Shown here piece after piece: positions 6,305-13,097 of a DNA stretch of 26,862 bases. This stretch comes from Chloroflexota bacterium (GTDB taxonomy: Bacteria; Chloroflexota; UBA6077). The notes under the pieces are model-generated. The model ran no database searches. It was not told the DNA's origin and was given only the letters and a program-made list of their open reading frames with translations. The DNA is taken from contig JAJZQR010000044.1 of the NCBI GenBank assembly GCA_021806765.1, positions 1 to 26,862 on the forward strand, given 5' to 3'. The translations under genes and the position numbers were made by a program. Position 1 is the stretch's first letter, and each line of letters opens with the position of its first letter.

Positions 6305-7324
6305 ATGCGGAGCATGACCAAGAAAGAACGGATCGATGCCGCCCTGAAGGGGGAGGCGGTCGACTTAGTTCCCATCAGCTTCTGGCGCCACTTCTACCTG
6401 CAGGAGCGGGATCCGGGGCTGCTGGCGGATGCCTTGCTCGCTTTCCAGCGAGAGTTCCAGTGGGATTTCGTGAAGGTCAACCCCAGGGCTTCTTACCACA
6501 CGGAGGCCTGGGGCAACCGCTATCAGTACACCGACGATCCTCACACCCCGCCCACCCGCATGAGCCACGTGGTCCATGACCGGGGGGATTGGTCGAAGAT
6601 AGGGGTGCTGGACATCTGGAAATCGGATCCTCTGAAGCAGCAGTTGGTGCTACTGGAGTTGATCAAGGAGGGACTGCAGGACGAAAACGTCTACTTCCTT
6701 CAGACGGTCTTTTCCCCCCTGGCCGTGGCCTACCGGCTGGCCGGCCATTCTAAGGACCGGCTGGCCCAGGCGATGGAAGGCGAGGTGCAGGAACTCCGCG
6801 GGGCCCTGGAGGCGATAACCGAGACTTTCGCCAACTTCGCCAAGGCCTGCATCGACGCGGGCGCCAGCGGCCTCTTCTTCGCTCCCGGCAAGCTGGCCTC
6901 CACCGACATGATGACGGAGCAGCAGTACCAGGAGTTTGGGGCCCCTTACGATCTGCAGTTGCTGTCGGTCGTGAAGGATCGTCCCGGATTCAACCTGCTG
7001 CACCTCTGCGGCGACAATGTCTTCTTCGACAGGCTGATGAGCTACCCGGTGGATGCCCTGAGCTGGGATGCCACCGTGCACGGCAACCCCAGCCTGCGGG
7101 AGGGGAAGGCCAGGTTCGGCAAGATGGTGGTGGGTGGCGTGAGCCACACCCGTACCCTGGAATCGGGGAGCGTCGAGCAGGTGGCGCAGGAGGTGGCTCG
7201 GGGAATAGAGGAGACGGACGGCCGGGGTTACCTGATCGCGCCGGGCTGTACCTTTCCCCCCGTTGCCAGGAGAGAGTTGCTGGAGGCGGCTCTGGAGGCC
7301 CGAAGCCGGTACGGAAGCGCGTAG
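6305..7324 (+). CDS. URO-D superfamily protein with MtaA-type zinc site (probable corrinoid-dependent methyltransferase)
   Basis: 339 residues from ATG 6305 with AAAGGGA upstream. An open extension back to 6197 lies in the hairpin region and is excluded. The fold family is uroporphyrinogen decarboxylase, but the protein carries His233-Leu-Cys235 (in LLHLCGDN) and Cys315 (in APGCTFPP). This matches the H-x-C...C zinc triad of methylcobamide:thiol methyltransferases such as MtaA, for which I recall His237, Cys239 and Cys316. True HemE lacks this triad. A role moving a methyl group between a corrinoid and a thiol is the best inference, with the substrate unknown. No corrinoid protein gene is adjacent. 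Confidence 0.8.
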   Translation: MRSMTKKERIDAALKGEAVDLVPISFWRHFYLQERDPGLLADALLAFQREFQWDFVKVNPRASYHTEAWGNRYQYTDDPHTPPTRMSHVVHDRGDWSKIGVLDIWKSDPLKQQLVLLELIKEGLQDENVYFLQTVFSPLAVAYRLAGHSKDRLAQAMEGEVQELRGALEAITETFANFAKACIDAGASGLFFAPGKLASTDMMTEQQYQEFGAPYDLQLLSVVKDRPGFNLLHLCGDNVFFDRLMSYPVDALSWDATVHGNPSLREGKARFGKMVVGGVSHTRTLESGSVEQVAQEVARGIEETDGRGYLIAPGCTFPPVARRELLEAALEARSRYGSA

Positions 7325-7347
7325 GGGCTTGCTCCTGCGGGACGAAT

Positions 7348-7395
7348 ACCTCTCAATGTATTATCATTGCTGGAGGTGGAACGAAAGTTTCCACC
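7348..7395. other. Two overlapping, mutually exclusive hairpins in the mscS upstream region
   Basis: The first hairpin is ACCTC/GAGGT (7348-7352, 7373-7377) plus CAATG/CATTG (7354-7358, 7365-7369) around TATTAT. The second is GGTGGAA/TTCCACC (7375-7381, 7389-7395). They share GGT (7375-7377), so only one can form fully. TATTAT (7359-7364) in the first loop is also the best -10 candidate for mscS, with no good -35. The rest of 7325-7486 shows nothing else. Confidence 0.45.
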
Positions 7396-7486
7396 TCGGC
7401 CGTTCGGCTCCTTTGCTGCCGCCGGCACGACGAAGAAGCTGATTGCCGGCCGCTGACGGCCGATAGCTCATCACGGAGGCACCTTC

Positions 7487-8404
7487 TTGGATTTAGCCGC
7501 CATAATATCCAGGGGTGAGTCTGCCCTGCAGGTGGATTGGGCCGTCCTGTCCTCCATGGCCTTCATAGTGGTTGTCACTGCCCTGGCCTTGAGGCTGCTG
7601 CGGGTGTCGGTGCGAGGGGTGGCCAGGGGAGTCCTCCAGAGGGACAAGGAGCCTGCCAGGGAGCTAGCCCAGAAGGCCAAGACCCTTTCCCAGGTGGTGG
7701 AGACCACCGGCCGGATCGTGATCTTCACCATCGCCATCCTCTCCTTGCTCTCCCTCAGCGGGCTGAATGTCACTCCCCTCCTGGCCAGTGCCGGCATCGC
7801 CGGTATCGCCGTCGGCTTCGGTGCCCAGAACCTGATCAAGGACTGGCTGGCCGGTTTCTTCATCCTGCTGGAGAACCAGTACTCCGTGGACGACGTGATC
7901 AAGGTTGGGGAGCACTCGGGTCTGGTGGAGAGGCTGGACCTGCGGCGGACGGTGCTGCGGAGCCTGGACGGCTCCGTCATCGTCATCCCCAACGGTGAGG
8001 TGCGCGCCGTCACCAACCTGACCAAGGAGTGGTCGCGGGTGGTGATGGACGTGGGGATTTCCTACGAGGCGGACGTGGACCGGGCCCTGGAGGTGCTCCA
8101 GCAGGTGGGTGACGATCTACTGGCCGACGAGAAGGTGGGTGAACTGATCCTGGAGCGGCCCGAGGTGCTGGGCGTCGAGGCGCTGGCCCAGTATCAGGTG
8201 ACCCTCAGGATGCTGGTCAAGACCCTGCCGCTCCAGCAGTGGACCGTGGCTCGGGTGCTGCGGGCCCTGATCAAGAAGAGCTTCGACCGAGAGGGGATCG
8301 AGATCCCCTACCCTCATCAGGTCAACATCCTCAAAAGCCCTGCGGATGGCATCGCCGAGGGTGGGTTGGCGACCCTGGTTCGTCAACGGGAGAGGTCGGA
8401 GTAG
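7487..8404 (+). CDS. mscS: Small-conductance mechanosensitive channel, MscS family
   Basis: 305 residues. The start is TTG at 7487, chosen because GGAGG (7475-7479) sits 7 bp upstream. The N-terminus has a hydrophobic helix (WAVLSSMAFIVVVTALALRL), then a second (GRIVIFTIAILSLLSL) and the pore helix region LLASAGIAGIAVGFGAQNLI, where the Gly/Ala-rich TM3 and GFGAQNLIKD are the MscS signature. The beta domain (VDDVIKVGEHSGLVERLDLRRT, VIVIPNGEVRAVTNLT) and an alpha-beta C-terminal domain follow. It sits in the inner membrane and opens under osmotic downshock. Its last 22 bp overlap the 3' end of the convergent deacetylase gene. Confidence 0.93.
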   Translation: MDLAAIISRGESALQVDWAVLSSMAFIVVVTALALRLLRVSVRGVARGVLQRDKEPARELAQKAKTLSQVVETTGRIVIFTIAILSLLSLSGLNVTPLLASAGIAGIAVGFGAQNLIKDWLAGFFILLENQYSVDDVIKVGEHSGLVERLDLRRTVLRSLDGSVIVIPNGEVRAVTNLTKEWSRVVMDVGISYEADVDRALEVLQQVGDDLLADEKVGELILERPEVLGVEALAQYQVTLRMLVKTLPLQQWTVARVLRALIKKSFDREGIEIPYPHQVNILKSPADGIAEGGLATLVRQRERSE

Positions 8405-9408
8405 CCACCCAGCCGCACTCCCGATCGATCCAGCAAACGCCGGACGTTGGGGTCCAGCAGGGCCGCCAACTCGGAGTCCCGGCCGGCAGCGTAAGAGGTA
8501 GTGGCCGCCAGCTCTTCATCCGGATGGCCCGGGTGGCACATCAGTTCCGTCGTGCCCTCCGGTAGCTGCCGGAGTGCCTCCTGAAGCCCCGCTGCAGAGA
8601 AGCCGAGCCCCAGCGCCAGACCCAGGAAGTGATCGGGAGTGGAGAGGCCGGCGCGGCGTGCCCTCAGTCGCAGCATTCTCCCCAGGCCGCTGAGGACCAC
8701 GGTCTTGAGGTAGGCCACTACACGGGACCTCTTAGGTGTGCCGTTCCTTGAGGCGCCTCCGTAGGGCGGGGGTTTATCCCCCGCCACCCGGGCGGTGATA
8801 TCGTCATTCCCGCGAAAGCGGGAATCCAGCATCTCGCTTGACCGATGGATCCCCGCTTCCGCGGGGATGACGGATTCAGTATCGGAATTGCGGAATGAAG
8901 CACTTGGAGGGCGGAGTGCAAATCTCAGCTCCACAGGGCATCTCATCCCGCTGATCTCGTACCGTTGGGCGAGGCGCACCGCCACGGAGTGGAGCGCCGG
9001 GTGGCAGTGGACGTGGTGGTGGGAGTCCAGGTGGCCCGGGTCCAGGCCGGCCCGGATCGCCCGCTCCACCTGGGCGCTCAGTTCGGCCTCCACCTGCCGC
9101 AGATCGATCCTCCCCAGGGTTAGACCCAGCAGTAGCCGGTCAACTCTCAGGAATCGGCCCGTCCGGTCGATCAGATCCGGAACCTTCTCCGAGGGAAGGA
9201 CCGGGGTACCGGCGGTAAGGTTCAGATGAACGCCGACCGCCAGGGTGGGGTGCTCCCTCTTGAGTTGGACGGCATGGTCGAAGGCGGGCATGTTGGCCAT
9301 CGCCGTGGTGCTGGTGAGGATGCCCTTGAGGTGAGCCTCGACGATGCCCTGGTTGACCCCCTGGCTGATGCCGAAGTCGTCGGCGTTCACGATCAGTAGT
9401 GAGTGCAA
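8383..9408 (-). CDS. ChbG/YdjC (HpnK-like) carbohydrate deacetylase with in-frame repeat insertion
   Basis: 341 residues, against about 280-290 usual for the family. The start is TTG at 9408 with GGGGTAAGGA before it. Catalytic features: NADDFG (residues 8-13, metal and base aspartates 10 and 11), GVHLNL with His61, and HLDSHHHVH (127-134). The C-terminal part has STPDHFLGL and ELMCHPGHPDEEL. Family members remove acetyl groups from N-acetylated sugars; HpnK acts in hopanoid synthesis. Residues about 167-228 are not family sequence. They read through a GTAGGG-type palindrome and a complete family A repeat without a stop or frame change. The core motifs on both sides are intact, so the protein may still fold. 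It diverges from the methyltransferase-glycosyltransferase pair. Confidence 0.85.
   Translation of the reverse strand: MHSLLIVNADDFGISQGVNQGIVEAHLKGILTSTTAMANMPAFDHAVQLKREHPTLAVGVHLNLTAGTPVLPSEKVPDLIDRTGRFLRVDRLLLGLTLGRIDLRQVEAELSAQVERAIRAGLDPGHLDSHHHVHCHPALHSVAVRLAQRYEISGMRCPVELRFALRPPSASFRNSDTESVIPAEAGIHRSSEMLDSRFRGNDDITARVAGDKPPPYGGASRNGTPKRSRVVAYLKTVVLSGLGRMLRLRARRAGLSTPDHFLGLALGLGFSAAGLQEALRQLPEGTTELMCHPGHPDEELAATTSYAAGRDSELAALLDPNVRRLLDRSGVRLGGYSDLSR
8761..8785. repeat. GTAGGG-type palindrome (family C) inside the deacetylase gene
   Basis: GGCGGGGG (8765-8772) and CCCCCGCC (8778-8785) are perfect 8-bp arms with TTTAT between, preceded by GTAGG. Similar GTAGGGGCGGGC... cassettes lie at 19035-19060, 19098-19123 and 23519-23545. 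On the coding strand this piece encodes GDKPPPYGG within the extra block of the deacetylase. Confidence 0.7.
8801..8874. repeat. Complete family A palindromic repeat, in frame inside the deacetylase gene
   Basis: Two small palindromes (TTCCCGC GAAA GCGGGAA at 8807-8824 and TCCCCGC TTCC GCGGGGA at 8850-8867) are bracketed by TCGTCA on the left and TGACGGA on the right. Read on the minus strand it encodes SVIPAEAGIH and LDSRFRGNDD, peptides familiar from mis-annotated repeats in many genomes. A second full copy is at 23252-23332 and a half copy at 18-45. Confidence 0.85.
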
Positions 9409-9431
9409 CGTAAATCCTTACCCCTGCTGCC

Positions 9432-9461
9432 TTGTGGCTGCTCAGTTCGGCATTGTATACT
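9432..9461 (+). promoter_or_regulatory. Promoter of the methyltransferase-glycosyltransferase pair
   Basis: TTGTGG (9432-9437) and TATACT (9456-9461) are 18 bp apart; the -10 matches the consensus at 5 of 6 positions. The expected start is near 9468, about 35 bp before the TTG at 9503. The region is shared with the divergent deacetylase gene starting at 9408. Confidence 0.5.
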
Positions 9462-9502
9462 CTCGACACATTACACAGCTAGCCATCCACAAGGAAGCCA
9501 CC

Positions 9503-10165
9503 TTGTCCACCAGTAAGCCCTCCAGCTCGATGGCCCAGGCGTTGCGGTTGTACGACGACTATCCCCTGGGCATTCGGGCTTTCGTTCGCACCCGCCACCT
9601 GCTCTGTCCGATGCCGGCCATCGAGCGACACGTACCCGCCAGGGGGCGCATCCTGGAACTGGGCTGTGGCCATGGGCTGTTCTCCGCCCTGATGGCCGTG
9701 TCCTCGCCGGAGCGCTCCATCATCGGGGTGGACCCTTCTCCCGTCAAGATCGCTATGGCCGCTCGCTTGGCCGGCAAGCTGCCGAACGTGGAGTTCAAGC
9801 AGGGGACCATAGACGGCTTCCGAGAGGGAGAGCTGGACGCCGTTGCCATCGTGGACGTGCTCTACCTGTTGCCGCCCCCGGAGAAGGAGAGGGTTCTCCA
9901 ACGGGTTCGCGATCTGCTGGCGCCAGGGGGACGGCTTGTGCTGAAGACCAACGACACCCACCCGATATGGAAGTATCGGTGGGCCTGGTTCCAGGAGGTG
10001 CTGATGACCAGCGTAGGGCTGACCATGGGTGGCAGCCACCTCCATTTCTTTTCCTGCACCGAGACGGCGCGCCTCCTGCACCAGGTGGGCTTCCGTGATG
10101 TCCAGGTGGTCCACCTGCCGACCCTGTTGCCCTATCCGCACACCCTTTTCGCCTGCACCAGATGA
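9503..10165 (+). CDS. Class I SAM-dependent methyltransferase
   Basis: 220 residues from TTG 9503, with AAGGAAG at 9491-9497; ATG 9530 is the fallback start. The reading frame is open further upstream to 9344, but that part is antisense to the deacetylase start. Motif I is LELGCGHG (residues 51-58), followed by IIGVDPSPVKIAMA with the acidic ribose-binding Asp, DAVAIVDVLYLLP (motif II/post-II), and LLAPGGRLVLKTND (motif III). The tail FFSCTETARLLHQVGF is typical of family 11-like methyltransferases. The substrate is unknown. The stop overlaps the glycosyltransferase start as ATGA (10162-10165), so the two likely modify the same lipid or sugar. The SAM supplier metK is 3.4 kb upstream but in a separate unit. 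Confidence 0.85.
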   Translation: MSTSKPSSSMAQALRLYDDYPLGIRAFVRTRHLLCPMPAIERHVPARGRILELGCGHGLFSALMAVSSPERSIIGVDPSPVKIAMAARLAGKLPNVEFKQGTIDGFREGELDAVAIVDVLYLLPPPEKERVLQRVRDLLAPGGRLVLKTNDTHPIWKYRWAWFQEVLMTSVGLTMGGSHLHFFSCTETARLLHQVGFRDVQVVHLPTLLPYPHTLFACTR

Positions 10166-10923
10166 GCGTTCAGCTCTCGGTGGTGATCCCCGCCTACAAC
10201 GAGGAGAAGGTCATCGGCACCACCATCTCCAAGGTGGCCTCCTACCTGGAGTCCCGAGGCGAGAACGAGCTGATCGTGGTTGACGACGGCAGCCGCGACG
10301 GGACCGCCGAGGTGATCAAGGGGATGATGAGGAAGCACCCTTGCCTCCGGTTGGTGCAGTACGGCAGGAACGGGGGAAAGGGGCGCGCCGTGAAGGAAGG
10401 CGTCCTCCACTCCCGAGGGGAGTTCGTTCTCTACACCGATGCCGATCTGGTTTACCCCATCGAAGGGGCAGAGCCCTTCATGGCTGCTCTGGAGGGGGAT
10501 GCCGAAGTGGCCATCGGTTGCCGCTCCCACCCCGATACCCTCTTCGCCCTGAACCCCCGACACTTCTCCTACATATACCAGCGCTACCTGGTGGGGCGGG
10601 CCTACATCTTCATCGCCAACGCTCTGCTGGGGCTGGGAGTCAAGGACACCCAGTGCGGCTTCAAGATGTTCCGGGGCGAGGTGGCTCGAGAGATCTTCAG
10701 CCGTACCCGCACCTACGACTTCGCCTTCGACGTGGAGGTGATACACATCGCCCGGCTGTTGGGCTACCGGATCGTGGAGCTACCGGTCTACTTCCTCTAT
10801 CTGGGGGAGCAGAGCAGCGTGGAGTTGATCCGGGACTCCCTCCGGATGTTCAAGGATCTGCTGGACATCCGCAGCCAGGGGCGCCGAGGCGCCTACTCCA
10901 CCCCCCACCTGGATCCCATGTAG
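10162..10923 (+). CDS. Family 2 glycosyltransferase, dolichyl/polyprenyl-phosphate sugar transferase type
   Basis: 253 residues. The N-terminus SVVIPAYNEE is followed by VVDDGSRDGTAEV with the UDP/GDP-binding acids Asp41-Asp42, NGGKGRAVKEG (the G-K-G loop of the DPM1/ALG5 branch), and the metal site TDADL (Asp93, Asp95). DTQCGFKMFRGEVARE and FDVEVIHIARLLGY complete the pattern of dolichyl-phosphate mannose or glucose synthases. No transmembrane helix is evident, so it is probably a peripheral membrane enzyme moving a sugar onto a polyprenyl phosphate. Translation is coupled to the upstream methyltransferase by a 4-bp overlap. Confidence 0.9.
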   Translation: MSVQLSVVIPAYNEEKVIGTTISKVASYLESRGENELIVVDDGSRDGTAEVIKGMMRKHPCLRLVQYGRNGGKGRAVKEGVLHSRGEFVLYTDADLVYPIEGAEPFMAALEGDAEVAIGCRSHPDTLFALNPRHFSYIYQRYLVGRAYIFIANALLGLGVKDTQCGFKMFRGEVAREIFSRTRTYDFAFDVEVIHIARLLGYRIVELPVYFLYLGEQSSVELIRDSLRMFKDLLDIRSQGRRGAYSTPHLDPM

Positions 10924-10992
10924 GTAGGTATCAAGAAGTCTTTGATAGTTCTGGGGACACCCCCAGACCCCGTCAGGCCGCAAACCTGCCAG

Positions 10993-11012
10993 AGGGCAGC
11001 TTTGCGTGCCCT
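10993..11012. terminator. Candidate hairpin between convergent units
   Basis: AGGGCA (10993-10998) pairs with TGCCCT (11007-11012) across 8 bases, with flanking CC/GG extending it. It sits in the 129-bp gap between the convergent glycosyltransferase and amidohydrolase genes. There is no T-run, so termination would need rho or another signal. Confidence 0.35.
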
Positions 11013-11052
11013 GGACCCGCTTTCTTTGGGGCCAATAGAGCAGAGCCTTCGG

Positions 11053-12225
11053 TCAGTCACCGGCAGGGGGCGGCGTGATGGCCGTGTAGCTGCCGGCACG
11101 CACGATCCCTACCGCTACCACCCTCTTGTCCGCCCTTCGAGTACGACCGTCCACGTCGGTGAGGGTGAAGGCGCCGTTCTCGATCTCGAGGAGCGTAGCG
11201 TCGCCAATGCCCCCGACCTGAAGCTTGCCCAATTCCGGGCGGCGGAGCAGCCTGGCAGGGTTCACCGTGACGCAGGGCAGAAGATCCTCGAAGGAGACGC
11301 CGAAGGACATGAACTGGGTCATAAGCATCGGCAGGCTGAAGTAGGGATCGGTGAAGGAGAACCTGGTGAGATCGGTGCTCAGGGTGTCCGGTAGGAGGTC
11401 CTGTTCGACCGCGGCCTGCATTATCGGGAAGGCCAGGTGATTACGGCCCCTGGCGATGTCCAGAAGGACTCCCCGCTGGCGCGCGGCGAAGGCTTCAGGG
11501 ATGATCCTGGCGCCCGGCTGCCACTGGATTCCCAGGATACCGTTCTTTCGACTGGTCAGGTAGTGGGAGACCACGTCGCCGGGCCTGAGCATGTTCAGGA
11601 TCTGCCCCAGCGGTTCTCCCGTGTCTCCTACGTGGATCATGACGGGCAGGCCGGCGGCCTCTCCCGCTTCTAGCAACAGCTTGAGGGCTGGCATGGCCGT
11701 ATTGCCCGCCACGTAGCTGCTCAGTCTGGCCTTGAAGCCGACAATGGTGTCCGGGTTCCCTCGGGCCATGTCGACGGCTTCCTCCACGTTCAAGCAGGGC
11801 AGGAACATGCACTCTCCGATCCGGGTATCGGTCTGCCCCAGGGCGGAGATGTTCAGCCAGGCGAGGATCCGCGTCTTGTTCGCGGCCATGATCGCCTTGA
11901 AGACGCCGAAATTGCCGGTCCCGCAGCTGCCGCCGTCGGCCACCGTAGTGGCACCTCGAGCAATGCCCACGAGATCCGGGGTGATGCTCTCGCCGATGCC
12001 ATCGCAAACGTGGATGTGGTCGTCGATGAGACCGGGGACCACCGTGGCCCCGTCCACCGGCTGCAGCTGTTTGGCCAGAGAGGGGTCGATGTGGGGCTCG
12101 ATGGCCGTCACCCTGTCCCCGGAGAAAGCGACGTCGAAATACCCTTTGACTCCCGAGGCCGGATCTATGACCTGTCCGCCGGTCAGCAACAGGTCGAACT
12201 GCCTGCTCTCCTGCGTCACCTGCAC
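11053..12225 (-). CDS. Amidohydrolase/deacetylase metallohydrolase (dihydroorotase-like, EF_0837 type)
   Basis: 390 residues. The start is GTG at 12225 behind a perfect AGGAGGT (12228-12235). Metal ligands are readable in order: His70 and His72 in GLIDDHIHV, the probable carboxylated Lys165 in VGFKARLSS, His198 in PVMIHVGD, His221 in DVVSHYL, and Asp285 in LSTDLTRFS. RGVLLDIARGRNHLAF and PDTLSTDL are characteristic of the subgroup often labelled amidohydrolase/deacetylase, which hydrolyses N-acyl or cyclic amide substrates. The natural substrate is unknown, and true dihydroorotase activity is unlikely. It is the last gene of a three-gene minus-strand unit. The stop of the preceding gene lies inside its ribosome site. 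Confidence 0.88.
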   Translation of the reverse strand: MQVTQESRQFDLLLTGGQVIDPASGVKGYFDVAFSGDRVTAIEPHIDPSLAKQLQPVDGATVVPGLIDDHIHVCDGIGESITPDLVGIARGATTVADGGSCGTGNFGVFKAIMAANKTRILAWLNISALGQTDTRIGECMFLPCLNVEEAVDMARGNPDTIVGFKARLSSYVAGNTAMPALKLLLEAGEAAGLPVMIHVGDTGEPLGQILNMLRPGDVVSHYLTSRKNGILGIQWQPGARIIPEAFAARQRGVLLDIARGRNHLAFPIMQAAVEQDLLPDTLSTDLTRFSFTDPYFSLPMLMTQFMSFGVSFEDLLPCVTVNPARLLRRPELGKLQVGGIGDATLLEIENGAFTLTDVDGRTRRADKRVVAVGIVRAGSYTAITPPPAGD

Positions 12226-12233
12226 AAGACCTC

Positions 12234-12533
12234 CTATTGGTTCAATCTCAGTTGAGCTACGGCCCTCTGGTACTCTGGATCGCTGGCGAGCTGGGAGGGA
12301 TCCTCGACCCGATACCAGGGATTCAGCGCGAAATCCCCCCGACCCTCATCCCAATCCAGCCAGAAACCGTAGACATCGCTGTCGGTCAGCACGAACCCGG
12401 AGATGGCCTCCACGCCGTCCGGGAGCATCCTCCCCTCCTGTTGGACCAAGAAGAGGGCGAAGCGATGGATGCCTCGCTCGGCCAAAAGGCGGCGAAGGAT
12501 GACGGAGGTCGGGGTCGGGGAATCACCGCTCAT
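12234..12533 (-). CDS. Acidic 99-residue protein, possible immunity partner of the lipoprotein
   Basis: 99 residues, ATG at 12533 overlapping the lipoprotein stop by 4 bp (12530-12533), so translationally coupled. It is acidic and soluble, with aromatic-rich SGFVLTDSDVYGFWLDWDE and FALNPWYRVEDPSQ in the middle and C-terminal thirds. No known family is recognised by eye. Its position directly after a gene with a toxin-nuclease-like tail, its small size and its acidity are all typical of immunity proteins. That is an inference from context only. Confidence 0.6.
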   Translation of the reverse strand: MSGDSPTPTSVILRRLLAERGIHRFALFLVQQEGRMLPDGVEAISGFVLTDSDVYGFWLDWDEGRGDFALNPWYRVEDPSQLASDPEYQRAVAQLRLNQ

Positions 12534-12946
12534 CGGTAAGTGGACCCCGGTAGCCGCCGTACGTACTGCTCCCTCTGGTCGGGCCGGAAGTGGGTGGTGA
12601 TGCGGCGGCCGTCCTGGGTCAGGGCGGTGAAGCGGCTGGTGTCCCGATCGTAGAAGCCCAGGCGGCGCTCGTTGGTCTCCCGGTCGACGTAGGTGAAGGC
12701 CACCCCGCGGCGGATGGTGTCCCGCGCCCCGCGATCGTACTCCTCCACAGTCTTGTACCCCTCCGGGTGCTTTTGGAAGTGGGCCTGCAACTGGCCCGGG
12801 GCCCAGGTGGCCTCGGTAGCGTACTTTTCCCGATCCGAGGGGGAGACCACCGAGGCGGAGGTCGCCGGCGCCGGTGCGCAGGCAAACAGGGCCGGCAAAA
12901 GGACCAGGAGCGCGGCGATGACGAGCAGCAGATGCCGGCGAAACAT
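12530..12946 (-). CDS. Lipoprotein with a BECR-type toxin-nuclease-like C-terminal domain
   Basis: 138 residues. A signal peptide (MFRRHLLLVIAALLVLLPALFAC) ends in a lipobox LFAC, so Cys23 is the probable lipidated residue. After a short Pro/Ala/Ser linker come LQAHFQKHPEGYKTVEEYDRG and then FYDRDTSRFTALTQDGR and ITTHFRPDQ. The order 'HFxKHxxxF...YxxxA...' then '...G.f.....dGrI.T.F.P' is how small nuclease domains of the barnase-EndoU-colicin-RelE fold look at the ends of polymorphic toxins. I infer that kinship from pattern alone. The mature protein would be anchored outside the membrane. It starts the three-gene unit with the acidic 99-residue gene and the amidohydrolase. The 151-bp gap up to the URO-D gene (12947-13097) holds a CTCCCA/TGGGAG palindrome and nothing else clear. 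Confidence 0.6.
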   Translation of the reverse strand: MFRRHLLLVIAALLVLLPALFACAPAPATSASVVSPSDREKYATEATWAPGQLQAHFQKHPEGYKTVEEYDRGARDTIRRGVAFTYVDRETNERRLGFYDRDTSRFTALTQDGRRITTHFRPDQREQYVRRLPGSTYR

Positions 12947-13097
12947 GAGATGTCGACCTCCGGGTCGCGGATTACGCCACTCGCCAGCATACCACAGTCT
13001 CTAGCGACTTCCCGTGCGGGCGAAGCCCTGGACGAGTTCTGGCTCTCTTTTCCCCTCCCAGTGGGAGAAGATGACGTTCACACCTCGCTTGTCCGGC

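Noticed and set aside
9344..9502. Upstream start for the methyltransferase
   Set aside because: That region is antisense to the deacetylase start. TTG 9503 has a ribosome site and the family's length.
11437..12539. Several plus-strand frames opposite the amidohydrolase and the 99-residue gene
   Set aside because: They are GC-rich shadow frames with no ribosome sites or family motifs, while the minus-strand genes carry clear metal ligands and coupled starts.
13054..13070. Terminator between the minus-strand URO-D gene and the lipoprotein gene
   Set aside because: CTCCCA/TGGGAG is a short palindrome without a T-run on the minus strand, so I do not call a terminator.
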